From an uncultured bacterium (GTDB lineage Bacteria > Patescibacteriota > Minisyncoccia > Phycocordibacterales > UBA2100), in NCBI GenBank assembly GCA_903854215.1, contig CAINVT010000025.1, forward strand, positions 1 through 48,088: 48,088 nucleotides of DNA. The letters run 5' to 3'. Positions 7,288 through 14,443 of this stretch are shown here, in pieces. The position numbers and the translations under genes were made by a program. How positions within the stretch are numbered: the first letter of the stretch is position 1; every line of letters starts with the position of its first letter. Under the pieces are notes generated by a model. It ran no database searches. It saw only the letters and a program-made list of their open reading frames with translations, and was not told the DNA's origin.

Positions 7288-8325
7288 TCATGGATAGCGC
7301 TGTTCAATAGTCTGATACACGATTTGCGAGATGTCGGCAATCGCCGATTCGAGTCCTAAAATACTGCTACCCTTCGTCATAATGCAGAGCACGTAGGGAT
7401 GGTCCGGATAATATACGATACCGCAATCCTGCAACTCTGCACCGATCTGTTGACCTTGCGCGTTGGGAATACGGGCATCGCCGAATTTCTGTGCGACGAT
7501 GACACCGTTGGGCACGCCCGCTTCGATACCTTTGCTAAAATCGCCTTCCGAGAGCAGTTGTAGAAGTTGCTCCGAATGGTCGCGGTCGAGATACGTAGCG
7601 TTGTAGAGGACGCGCAAAAATAGTGAGTATGATTGCGCCGTTGCATAATCGGGATTGGTAGGACTCGGCTTGACTCCCAGATCAGCAAAGAGCGTCGAGA
7701 GAACCTTGAGCTGACCTATCGCCGATAGATGGTCAGCGAGTAATTGTTCTGCGTTATTATCAGAATATCTGATCATGTGCTCGATAAGCGTTTCGACCGT
7801 ATAGGTGCCGGGTGCCAGTTGTACCGGCGATTCGACTTGTTCATCCGCGTCAAGATCGGGCGTGCCGGAATAATATACCGATTGTGATAGTACCGACGGA
7901 TCTTGTTCTGCAAGACTGTAAAATGCCATCGCCAGCGGGATCTTGGTAAGACTCGCTGGATCATAGAGCGTCGTCGGATTGATATTGAAACCGTCAGAAT
8001 TATTGATATCGCGGAAGCTGACTGAAGCAGTCGCCAGTCTGGCGCTTTGTTGTGCCGCAATGTACGAGGTTATCTTTTGATAGAGCTGCGCGTATTCGAG
8101 TGCCGGATTCACACCGCCCAAACTGACGGTGATCAGCGGGTCCGTAAATGCGTATGCCGAACTCGATGCAAAATCACTTTCCCGCACGGCGTGTACGTTC
8201 GGCTCCGACTGATGCCCCTCCACGATGTACATTACAAGACCGACACCTGCAGCACCGAGCAAGAAACCGATGAGTCCCGCGCGAGTGGATACTGATAGCC
8301 GTCTCCATTGTTTTGTGAAATTCAT
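7288..8325 (-). CDS. Class A beta-lactamase-fold serine hydrolase, membrane-anchored
   Basis: Residues 14-35 form one membrane helix (RAGLIGFLLGAAGVGLVMYIV), placing the rest outside the cell. The active-site series is SLTK (Ser125-Lys128, SxxK), YSDN (Ser188-Asp189-Asn190, the SDN motif) and KFGD (Lys280, the KTG position). The length of 345 residues suits an anchored beta-lactamase2/D-Ala-D-Ala-peptidase-type protein. No ExxLN omega-loop glutamate is recognisable, so efficient beta-lactam hydrolysis is doubtful and a role on peptidoglycan peptides is as likely. The repeat and palindrome family members at 7270 and 8400 flank the gene. Confidence 0.85.
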   Translation of the reverse strand: MNFTKQWRRLSVSTRAGLIGFLLGAAGVGLVMYIVEGHQSEPNVHAVRESDFASSSAYAFTDPLITVSLGGVNPALEYAQLYQKITSYIAAQQSARLATASVSFRDINNSDGFNINPTTLYDPASLTKIPLAMAFYSLAEQDPSVLSQSVYYSGTPDLDADEQVESPVQLAPGTYTVETLIEHMIRYSDNNAEQLLADHLSAIGQLKVLSTLFADLGVKPSPTNPDYATAQSYSLFLRVLYNATYLDRDHSEQLLQLLSEGDFSKGIEAGVPNGVIVAQKFGDARIPNAQGQQIGAELQDCGIVYYPDHPYVLCIMTKGSSILGLESAIADISQIVYQTIEQRYP

Positions 8326-8399
8326 GTGTGATACTGCCCCGCCACTTCAGTATACGGGCGCCACTCACAAATACAAAACCGACGAGCCGTTTGATGGGA

Positions 8400-8422
8400 A
8401 CCGTCATGGTACCCATGACGGT
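8400..8422. repeat. Palindrome related to the ATGGTGCCCATGCGCA family
   Basis: accgtcatgg (8400-8409) and ccatgacggt (8413-8422) pair perfectly around tac. The core catggtacccatg is a variant of the 16-bp repeat family. Confidence 0.7.
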
Positions 8423-8463
8423 CTAACAACATATCCAAAAATGCTGGTATGCGGATGTACGTA

Positions 8464-8540
8464 TGCTACTATATTAATAACCAACCTCCGTAAGGAGGAA
8501 TCGACCGACCGCCCCCGCAAGGGGCGGTTGGGCTTTTAGG
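8464..8540 (+). ncRNA. Candidate ~58-nt small RNA with GNRA hairpin and terminator
   Basis: An extended -10 (TG 8464-8465, TACTAT 8467-8472) predicts a start near 8479. The RNA would begin AACCAACC, then form CCUCC-GUAA-GGAGG (8485-8498), a 5-bp stem closed by a GNRA tetraloop. An 11-bp stem follows (8505-8515 / 8521-8531, one G-U pair, loop cgcaa) running into CUUUU. The stem thus shows both an SD-like GGAGG and an anti-SD-like CCUCC. The leading CCAACC is also complementary to the GGUUGG of the terminator, so two folds may compete. No start codon with a useful frame is present. Confidence 0.5.
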
Positions 8541-8570
8541 CCTCGTTCATAAATGTGGAAGAGCCCTTAG
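8536..8570. repeat. Intact 35-bp element carrying the PemK stop codon
   Basis: The sequence from 8536 to 8570 matches the two halves found at 325-342 and 415-431. On the minus strand it starts with the TAA stop of the PemK gene, so it forms the 3' end of that gene as it does for secA. Confidence 0.75.
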
Positions 8571-8971
8571 AGAAAGCCGTTCATCCGCTTGACTGTTTCC
8601 ATAAGTGCGGTGAATGTACGAGTATCGAGACGTTCGACGCTTCGACTCATCCGTTTGGTGCTGATAATGCGCAGTTGCGTCACGATGACTCGTGAGCGAT
8701 ATCCATATTGTTGCAAGTCAAAATAGAATGGAGTATCTCCCTGTACGCTGGTAAGCGGTGCGATCAGACAAGTGTCGTTGCCGAACACTTTCAGCACAAC
8801 AATGGGACGTTCGAAGTGAGGACCTCCGCCGTCTTGTTCATGTCCGATGTTTATACCCAGATCGGACCACCATACCTCTCGACGTTTTACATGCGTCGTC
8901 TTGCGTTTCTTTTCGATACGCTGCTTTTGTTCGTTCCACTCATCGAACGGTTTTGTTTCATCAACCATCAT
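8567..8971 (-). CDS. PemK/MazF-family toxin-like protein without a neighbouring antitoxin
   Basis: The core KRREVWWSDLGINIGHEQDGGGPHFERPIVVLKVFGNDTCLIAPLT followed by RVIVTQLRIISTKRM is the CcdB/PemK/MazF barrel. By family, such proteins cut mRNA. A charged helix of about 30 residues (DEWNEQKQRIEKKRK) precedes the core. The start at 8971 is chosen because an extended -10 (TGATACGAT) ends 7 nt before it; a longer frame to 9085 would read through a perfect hairpin and gives a His/Ala-rich stretch that looks untranslated. No antitoxin gene adjoins it, unlike the mazEF pair at 25.6-26.2 kb, so it may be an orphan or a tamed regulator. Confidence 0.85.
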   Translation of the reverse strand: MMVDETKPFDEWNEQKQRIEKKRKTTHVKRREVWWSDLGINIGHEQDGGGPHFERPIVVLKVFGNDTCLIAPLTSVQGDTPFYFDLQQYGYRSRVIVTQLRIISTKRMSRSVERLDTRTFTALMETVKRMNGFL

Positions 8972-9021
8972 ACGGGATATCGTATCACGGCTCGCCGGAG
9001 CCTCGACGGTGCATCGGGCAC

Positions 9022-9052
9022 GCGCATGGGCACCATGATGGTGCCCATGCGC
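9022..9052. repeat. 15-bp perfect hairpin built from the dispersed 16-bp repeat
   Basis: Bases 9022-9036 and 9038-9052 are reverse complements around a single g. The right half is copy 2 of ATGGTGCCCATGCGCA (9038-9053). It lies just upstream of the PemK -10 box. Confidence 0.8.
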
Positions 9053-9077
9053 ATTTTGCATGTTGTGACAACACAAA

Positions 9078-9100
9078 ACCCCCACGTCTGACGTGGGGGT
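9078..9100 (-). terminator. Intrinsic terminator of the surface-protein gene
   Basis: acccccacgt (9078-9087) pairs with acgtgggggt (9091-9100) around ctg. On the minus strand it is followed by tttgtgtt. It is 45 nt past the stop of the large surface protein. Confidence 0.9.
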
Positions 9101-9144
9101 CTGTGTTACTTACGTTGTCGCCGTAAGAGTTAGCTGACCGAAGG

Positions 9145-12100
9145 TTAGTTCGATCGAGTCTGTGTGATGCCGAATGATGGCAACCCACTGACACCGTAAC
9201 CATTTGTCCAGTCAGACGCCGAGAGGGCCGAACTCGTGAGAGAGTTCGGGGACCAGACGAAGTTGCCTGTGAGAGTGGATGCGGCCATTACTGGAGCGAG
9301 GTCTGTACCATCACCCGTGAGAGCGGTGGTGACATTCCACGACGCATTGCCGCCACTGTAGGTGACCGATGATGCCTTCACGAGGAAGTACCAGGTCGTT
9401 CCTGCAGGAACTTCAAGTGCTGACGCCAGCGGCTTGGTAGTTGTTGACGTTATTCCAGCAGGAATCGCCGCGAGGTCAATCGCGCCATTCGTACCATCCT
9501 TAGTCACCAAACCGTTCAACGTACCACCTGCCGGATTAGAAAATGCTGAATCCGTGTAGGCGTAGAGTTGAGGGTTGGTTACCGTGACTCCAGTACCCGG
9601 ATTGATCGTGAAGCTAAACTTCGCGAGACCAATCGGGTTCTTTGTACCTGCTGTGACGGAAAATGCAATGAGCTTACCGTCAGCAACACCAGTGCTGTTC
9701 AAGGTCGACAGTGCGACCGTCGGTGTACTCGCGAAGATCGCGACACCGGTGGTCGGCATTGTTGCCGAACCTGAATCAACCTGTGTATTGCCGGAAGTAC
9801 CATTGGCATCCGCGAGACCAACCTTGATCTCATGGCCACTGATACCGGACTGACCAGTACCAATCGAGGCGATATCCGCCTTGAGGGTAAGAACAGTCTG
9901 GACATTCTGCGCGATACTGATACCGGAGATCGTCGAGGTCGCGTAGTAGTACGCGCTCGGGGACGTTCCGACCGGTGCCTTACCGTTGAAGTTAGCGGTA
10001 CCAATTTGAGTCGAACCATTCCAGATCGAGACAACGCCGTTGGCGAGGTCAGACGATGAGGCAAAGGTCGAGTTCAACTTGAGACCGATGTTCTGGAGGT
10101 TGACCGAACCGGATGTCGGCTGGAGCGTAAACGTTCCAATCGTCACACCAGTAGTACCACCAGCAACCTGAGCGTACGAGAGAGCAGTCGGAACAGTGGC
10201 CGCCATGGTCGCTGTGCCGAGTGTCATGTTACCCGAGGCGCTTGTTGTCATGTTCGGAGTGATCGTATTACCCGAGACTGCGCCCGTAACCGTCGGAGCA
10301 TAACCCGATGCTGAGCTTACACCCGCATTGAACACGCTGTTGGCCGCGAAGCTACCGCCGATATTGCACTCCAATGACAGAGTCACTGTGGTGCCCTTCG
10401 GGATAGTGAGCGAGTTCGCAAAGATGAAGTTCGCCTCAAGACCAGTCACTCCTGACGGACTTTGTGACCACTGACTCGAACCAATCGCTTGGTTATTCAA
10501 GACTGTGGTGCCGTTGTAGAGCTGACAGTTGGTGAGATTCGATGCCATGATCGCTGCGGTCGTACCGCTGACCAAGTTGACCACAATCGGAAGTGAATTG
10601 ATGCGTACATCTTCACCTGACTGTGAGGCGTCGAGAACGACGTTCGCAAGTACGTAGTTGTTCTGGTTAGCTGTAACGCTCGTCGCTGCCGGCGAAGCCG
10701 AAGCTGAAACGTTGAGCTGGCCGGACTGTACCGTCATGGTACTCATCGTGACCGAACCAACACCAGAGAACGAAACGTACGTGCCCGAGATCTGACCGAC
10801 AGCACCTGGCCACTCCGTAGAACCCGGAGTCGTCGAAAGGGTGTAGGACATACCGTTCGGAGTCACCGAACCATTATCCTGTGTGGATGCGACCGTAGCC
10901 TTGATGGTGTACGTCATCGGTCCAGTCGGGAAGGTGATCGAACTATTGAAGACGACTTTTGCGGTCGTGTCATTTTCATCAACAGGACCAGCAACAACGT
11001 TGCCATTCGAGTCAACGAGCGTGACGTTCTTCAACTGAACACCTGCGGTTGATGAACCAACATCAACTGTAAGGCTGTTGATCGTGACCGGCTCACCAGT
11101 GAAGTTGGTCTGGAAGCCGCCCATGACCTGGTTCGGGGTATTGATCGCGATGTTCTGCGGAGCGACGTTACTCGCCGACGATACCGTCGAGAGCTGACCG
11201 GCCGTGACCGTCATAGTCGAACCCCAGTAGAGCGGATTGCCCACTTGCTCAAAGCCCGAGGTGTTGTTGCTACCAACCGTATACGTACCGTTCGAACCAC
11301 TGTACGCCGGCGCGATGCCGTAGCCGTACGTCTGGCCGACGAGATAGATATCGGATGCGCGGTAGATGTCGAACTCAACGGTGCGGCTGGAAGCCGACGA
11401 ACCGGTGAGATCACCTTGGATATATACATCAACCGAGTTGCCCTTGGTGATCAAGATGCCACCTGGGAACGTCGATGTGTAGTACTTGCCGGAGGCGTCA
11501 ACCGTGACCGCGTAGCTCGTGCCGTTGACAACGGTCTTGAGATTGGCGATGTCAGTCGATCCTGCAGAACCAGTCTGATTCCACGTGATCGAGTAGAGCT
11601 TCTGATCTTCAGCAGAACCCGTAGTGATACGGAGACCGGAGAACGTGAGGCCCGTCGTACCAATCGGTTCAGAACGCTTGCTGTTCGGATCGAATCCTGA
11701 GAGACCGATCGTAGCTTTACCGATCTGGAGAGACTCGTTGATCGTCTGCTGTGCACCCGTGATCGGGAGCGAGCCAGAGACTGCAACGGAGGTGTTGACA
11801 CCAACGACTGCGATGGAGGCGACTTCGCCCGCATTGTTGTTTGTCGTCACCGTCTCCATGTTACCCGCAACCGTGTAGGTCATCGAAGCGCCGGCGGGGA
11901 TGGTGAACGTGCCACCGATCGTCGCCTGATGATTCGAGTTGAAGGTTTGCGAGTTGCCGTACTGGAGTCCGTTGCTGTCGATGAGAATGACTCCCGCGAA
12001 GGCGTTGTCATTCGCAAGACCCGTGCGCTGAACCGTGACACCGTTGATCGTCACTGCAGCCGACGTGTTGTTGGCGATAGTGAAGGTCGTGAACGGTACG

Positions 12101-12690
12101 CGAGTCGCGTTGACCGGAGCGAGCGAGTTGGCAGGCTGGCTACCAGCTGTAACAGTGATACCTGCGCCTGTCGTCGTTGTCGTTCCGCCACCGGTTGTGG
12201 TGGTGGTCGTCGTCGAGCCGGCGCAGAGTGCGTTGGCCTGTGCACGCGTTCCCGCGTACCAGTTACCGTTGCCTGCCGTGAGGCCGACCGGAGTCAAGAT
12301 CGCAGACGCGTAGGCGTTCTGGAAGGCGATGACCGCAGCCTTGGTGGCCGCACCGAAGTAACTTGATTCGTTACCAGGTGAGCCGGCGCCTGTCGCCGCT
12401 ACTGTGAAGCCGTGATTGTTAAGGAATTTTTGGAGCCACAAAACTTGACCACCACTCTTACCCTTTGAGAGGTTCTGAGTGAAGGTGTAGCATCCTGCAG
12501 ATGTCGACGTCGTTGTCGTCGTCGAACCCTGCAAAGATTGGATCTGTGCGAGCAATGCTGCGACCTGTGCTTGAAGAGTGGAAACTGTATCCGCCTTCAC
12601 CGGAGCGGCGAATGCGAATGAGATACCAACCATCAAAGCTACGGCCGTGAGCACTGCTACAACATTCTTTGTTGCTAATGCTTTTACCAT
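9145..12690 (-). CDS. Large S-layer-like surface protein with N-terminal peptidoglycan-binding domain
   Basis: The predicted 1181-residue protein starts with a signal peptide (Lys-rich start, hydrophobic VVAVLTAVALMVGISFAFA, likely cleavage after VKA at residue 33). A short heptad-like stretch (TLQAQVAALLAQIQSLQ) and a Thr linker follow. Residues ~72-155 are a peptidoglycan-binding_1 domain (LSKGKSGGQVLWLQKFLNNHG ... YFGAATKAAVIAFQ), bracketed by Cys67 and Cys156, which could form a disulfide. The remaining ~1000 residues are Thr/Ser/Asn-rich beta repeats with no catalytic motif. The domain order suits the main surface coat of a parcubacterium. ATG 12690 is preferred over GTG 12711 because aaagg lies 12 nt upstream of it and the signal peptide then has a normal start. 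A long untranslated upstream region and a dedicated terminator point to a highly expressed single-gene unit. Confidence 0.85.
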   Translation of the reverse strand: MVKALATKNVVAVLTAVALMVGISFAFAAPVKADTVSTLQAQVAALLAQIQSLQGSTTTTTSTSAGCYTFTQNLSKGKSGGQVLWLQKFLNNHGFTVAATGAGSPGNESSYFGAATKAAVIAFQNAYASAILTPVGLTAGNGNWYAGTRAQANALCAGSTTTTTTTGGGTTTTTGAGITVTAGSQPANSLAPVNATRVPFTTFTIANNTSAAVTINGVTVQRTGLANDNAFAGVILIDSNGLQYGNSQTFNSNHQATIGGTFTIPAGASMTYTVAGNMETVTTNNNAGEVASIAVVGVNTSVAVSGSLPITGAQQTINESLQIGKATIGLSGFDPNSKRSEPIGTTGLTFSGLRITTGSAEDQKLYSITWNQTGSAGSTDIANLKTVVNGTSYAVTVDASGKYYTSTFPGGILITKGNSVDVYIQGDLTGSSASSRTVEFDIYRASDIYLVGQTYGYGIAPAYSGSNGTYTVGSNNTSGFEQVGNPLYWGSTMTVTAGQLSTVSSASNVAPQNIAINTPNQVMGGFQTNFTGEPVTINSLTVDVGSSTAGVQLKNVTLVDSNGNVVAGPVDENDTTAKVVFNSSITFPTGPMTYTIKATVASTQDNGSVTPNGMSYTLSTTPGSTEWPGAVGQISGTYVSFSGVGSVTMSTMTVQSGQLNVSASASPAATSVTANQNNYVLANVVLDASQSGEDVRINSLPIVVNLVSGTTAAIMASNLTNCQLYNGTTVLNNQAIGSSQWSQSPSGVTGLEANFIFANSLTIPKGTTVTLSLECNIGGSFAANSVFNAGVSSASGYAPTVTGAVSGNTITPNMTTSASGNMTLGTATMAATVPTALSYAQVAGGTTGVTIGTFTLQPTSGSVNLQNIGLKLNSTFASSSDLANGVVSIWNGSTQIGTANFNGKAPVGTSPSAYYYATSTISGISIAQNVQTVLTLKADIASIGTGQSGISGHEIKVGLADANGTSGNTQVDSGSATMPTTGVAIFASTPTVALSTLNSTGVADGKLIAFSVTAGTKNPIGLAKFSFTINPGTGVTVTNPQLYAYTDSAFSNPAGGTLNGLVTKDGTNGAIDLAAIPAGITSTTTKPLASALEVPAGTTWYFLVKASSVTYSGGNASWNVTTALTGDGTDLAPVMAASTLTGNFVWSPNSLTSSALSASDWTNGYGVSGLPSFGITQTRSN

Positions 12691-13417
12691 AATTTTTTTT
12701 GACCTTTGCACCCCATAAAAATAAATTTACGGAGCCGCGCGCGCCTTCCTTCGACAAGAATGCGCGATGCGTATGTGTGTCTTCTAATAACTAATTGATA
12801 ACTGAAGACCACTAATAATCGCAAACGTATATCTCGTCTTCGCGCGGATAAAAATGAAAACGATTTCTTCATTTCATTCCTCGCTTGACGTGATACATAT
12901 GCCTACCCAAAACTTGAAGCGCACTTCGGGAGTTCAGGGGTAAGGCGAAACTTGCTAGCCCACCCATAAACGTACGTAGTAATGTACATCTATTACGTGA
13001 GGTTAGCAGTAAGAGGGAAGAGGTCATTCGGCGTTTCATCCGTGTCCGAAAAATCAGTTAGTCAGAAAGCAATACGTGCAAAATATATTGCATGTATCTT
13101 TTTGTTTTCGTGCCCTATGAAAATGTCAAAGATCGCGAAGAACTTTTGCAACACGTTCACCGTCACCCGATGATTAGTACTATCCGTACTGTCCGTATTG
13201 CGCGACACCTCTCTAATGAAAGAGGTATCTCCGCAATTATATACTGGTACCTACCGGATATGATACGTTGCGACTCCCCGCTTTGTGGATAACTTGTGGG
13301 TAAACGTGTGGTAGGAAACCCGCCACATTCGCACACAAGCTCTTGACAGGATACCTGACCCCACCGATAGAGTCAATCAATAGAGAGGCGCCAACTGCCC
13401 GTGCCTTTCCGGCAAAA
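12691..13417. other. 727-bp gene-free stretch upstream of the surface-protein gene
   Basis: No gene is supported. The part next to 12690 should hold the surface-protein promoter and a long leader, but no promoter stands out. A folded segment on the minus strand (around 12910-12935) pairs gaag with cttc and aact with agtt. Two DnaA-box-like 9-mers lie at 13284-13292 and 13295-13303. TTGACA at about 13343 has a poor -10 (gataga) 17 nt downstream. Two reading frames of 63 and 66 residues on the plus strand show no family resemblance. Confidence 0.5.
13284..13303. promoter_or_regulatory. Pair of DnaA-box-like 9-mers
   Basis: tgtggataa (13284-13292) is a perfect match to the inverse of TTATCCACA, and tgtgggtaa (13295-13303) differs at one position. 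They are only 2 nt apart. Two boxes alone do not make an origin, and no dnaA gene or AT-rich unwinding tract adjoins. Confidence 0.4.
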
Positions 13418-14251
13418 TTAAGCCGTTTGTTCGGCTGATTCGGTCACCTGGTCGGCCGACTGGAGCGATTCTTGTCGAGGCGCATCCGCGGCCACGCGTA
13501 CATACTTACTCCAGCGTTTGAACCCGATCTTCGTCACCCGCCCCATGGTCACGAGATCCGCCAATTCGCGCTGGATCATCTTCTCGCTGTATTCAGGAAG
13601 ATTGACCGCGATCTCTTTGATACCCAGTTCAGCTCCGTTTCGTAAGACCTCTAAGATCCCATCCATGCGGCGGTTCATATGGCTGTCCTTTTGATTACGG
13701 ACATCTCTACCATCGGTATCTATGTCTTTTACAACGTTCGTGTCCTTTATATTACGTATGTCCTTTATGTCTTTTGAGGAATCACGGACATCCATAGTAA
13801 GATCATCACGTGAAAATCGGACACTCTCCGAAAGGATCGAACGTCTTGATGATTCCATAAAAGTACCAAGATCGTCGATGGCATCCGTCAAGATATCGGC
13901 ATTTTCAAATGATACGAACCCCGACACTGCCAGGATTCTGACGAGAGAGATAAGATGCCGAATCGATGCTTCAATCGCATAGACCTTCTGAGATCCGACC
14001 GTACGCAATTCATCCCGAATACCGAGGATATCTCCGAGAAGAATGGATGAGCGTTCACGAACAATCCGTCGAATCGGCTCGGCAGGATCTATGTGATTCG
14101 TGAGGAGATGAATCGCTGCTACGAGACGCTCCGCGCGACGATAGGCACGTTCACCCATCTTATTGTCACCAAACGGCTGTGTTTTGATTGTCTGTTTATC
14201 GACAAAGTGCGATATATTCTCTGTCCGTTGCACGTCCTTTTTGGAGTCCAT
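13418..14251 (-). CDS. Unrecognised protein with C-terminal winged-helix-like region
   Basis: 277 residues. The first ~140 are alpha-helical and Arg-rich, without a family I recognise. A charged linker (~150-190) repeats a KDI/KDT/RNIKD pattern. Residues ~195-255 (MDGILEVLRNGAELGIKEIAVNLPEYSEKMIQRELADLVTMGRVTKIGFKRWSKY) have the helix spacing of a winged helix with a basic wing, so DNA binding is inferred. The tail is acidic and Gln-rich. TACGAT lies 12 nt before the ATG. The gene diverges from ftsK, so it could regulate neighbours, but nothing in the sequence shows this. Confidence 0.65.
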   Translation of the reverse strand: MDSKKDVQRTENISHFVDKQTIKTQPFGDNKMGERAYRRAERLVAAIHLLTNHIDPAEPIRRIVRERSSILLGDILGIRDELRTVGSQKVYAIEASIRHLISLVRILAVSGFVSFENADILTDAIDDLGTFMESSRRSILSESVRFSRDDLTMDVRDSSKDIKDIRNIKDTNVVKDIDTDGRDVRNQKDSHMNRRMDGILEVLRNGAELGIKEIAVNLPEYSEKMIQRELADLVTMGRVTKIGFKRWSKYVRVAADAPRQESLQSADQVTESAEQTA

Positions 14252-14443
14252 ACATCATTACTTATCGTACGTTAGTTGTCTTAGAAGAAACCCTATCGAA
14301 GACAGTATAGTCCTTTCATCATGCGAATCAATGGAGCAGTACTTGTTTTCGTTGTCCGATATATGAATTCACAATCTTGCATACCGCCAAAACAATGCGC
14401 AAATGGGCGCCGTTTTGTTGACTAGCGTGGTATTATGGTGTGC

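Noticed and set aside
12684-12872. 62-residue minus-strand frame in the leader of the surface-protein gene
   Set aside because: Overlaps the surface-protein start in another frame, is Arg/Ser-rich and lacks a start signal.
13265-13345. Replication origin
   Set aside because: Only two DnaA-like boxes, no dnaA or dnaN, no AT-rich unwinding tract and no strand switch typical of an origin.
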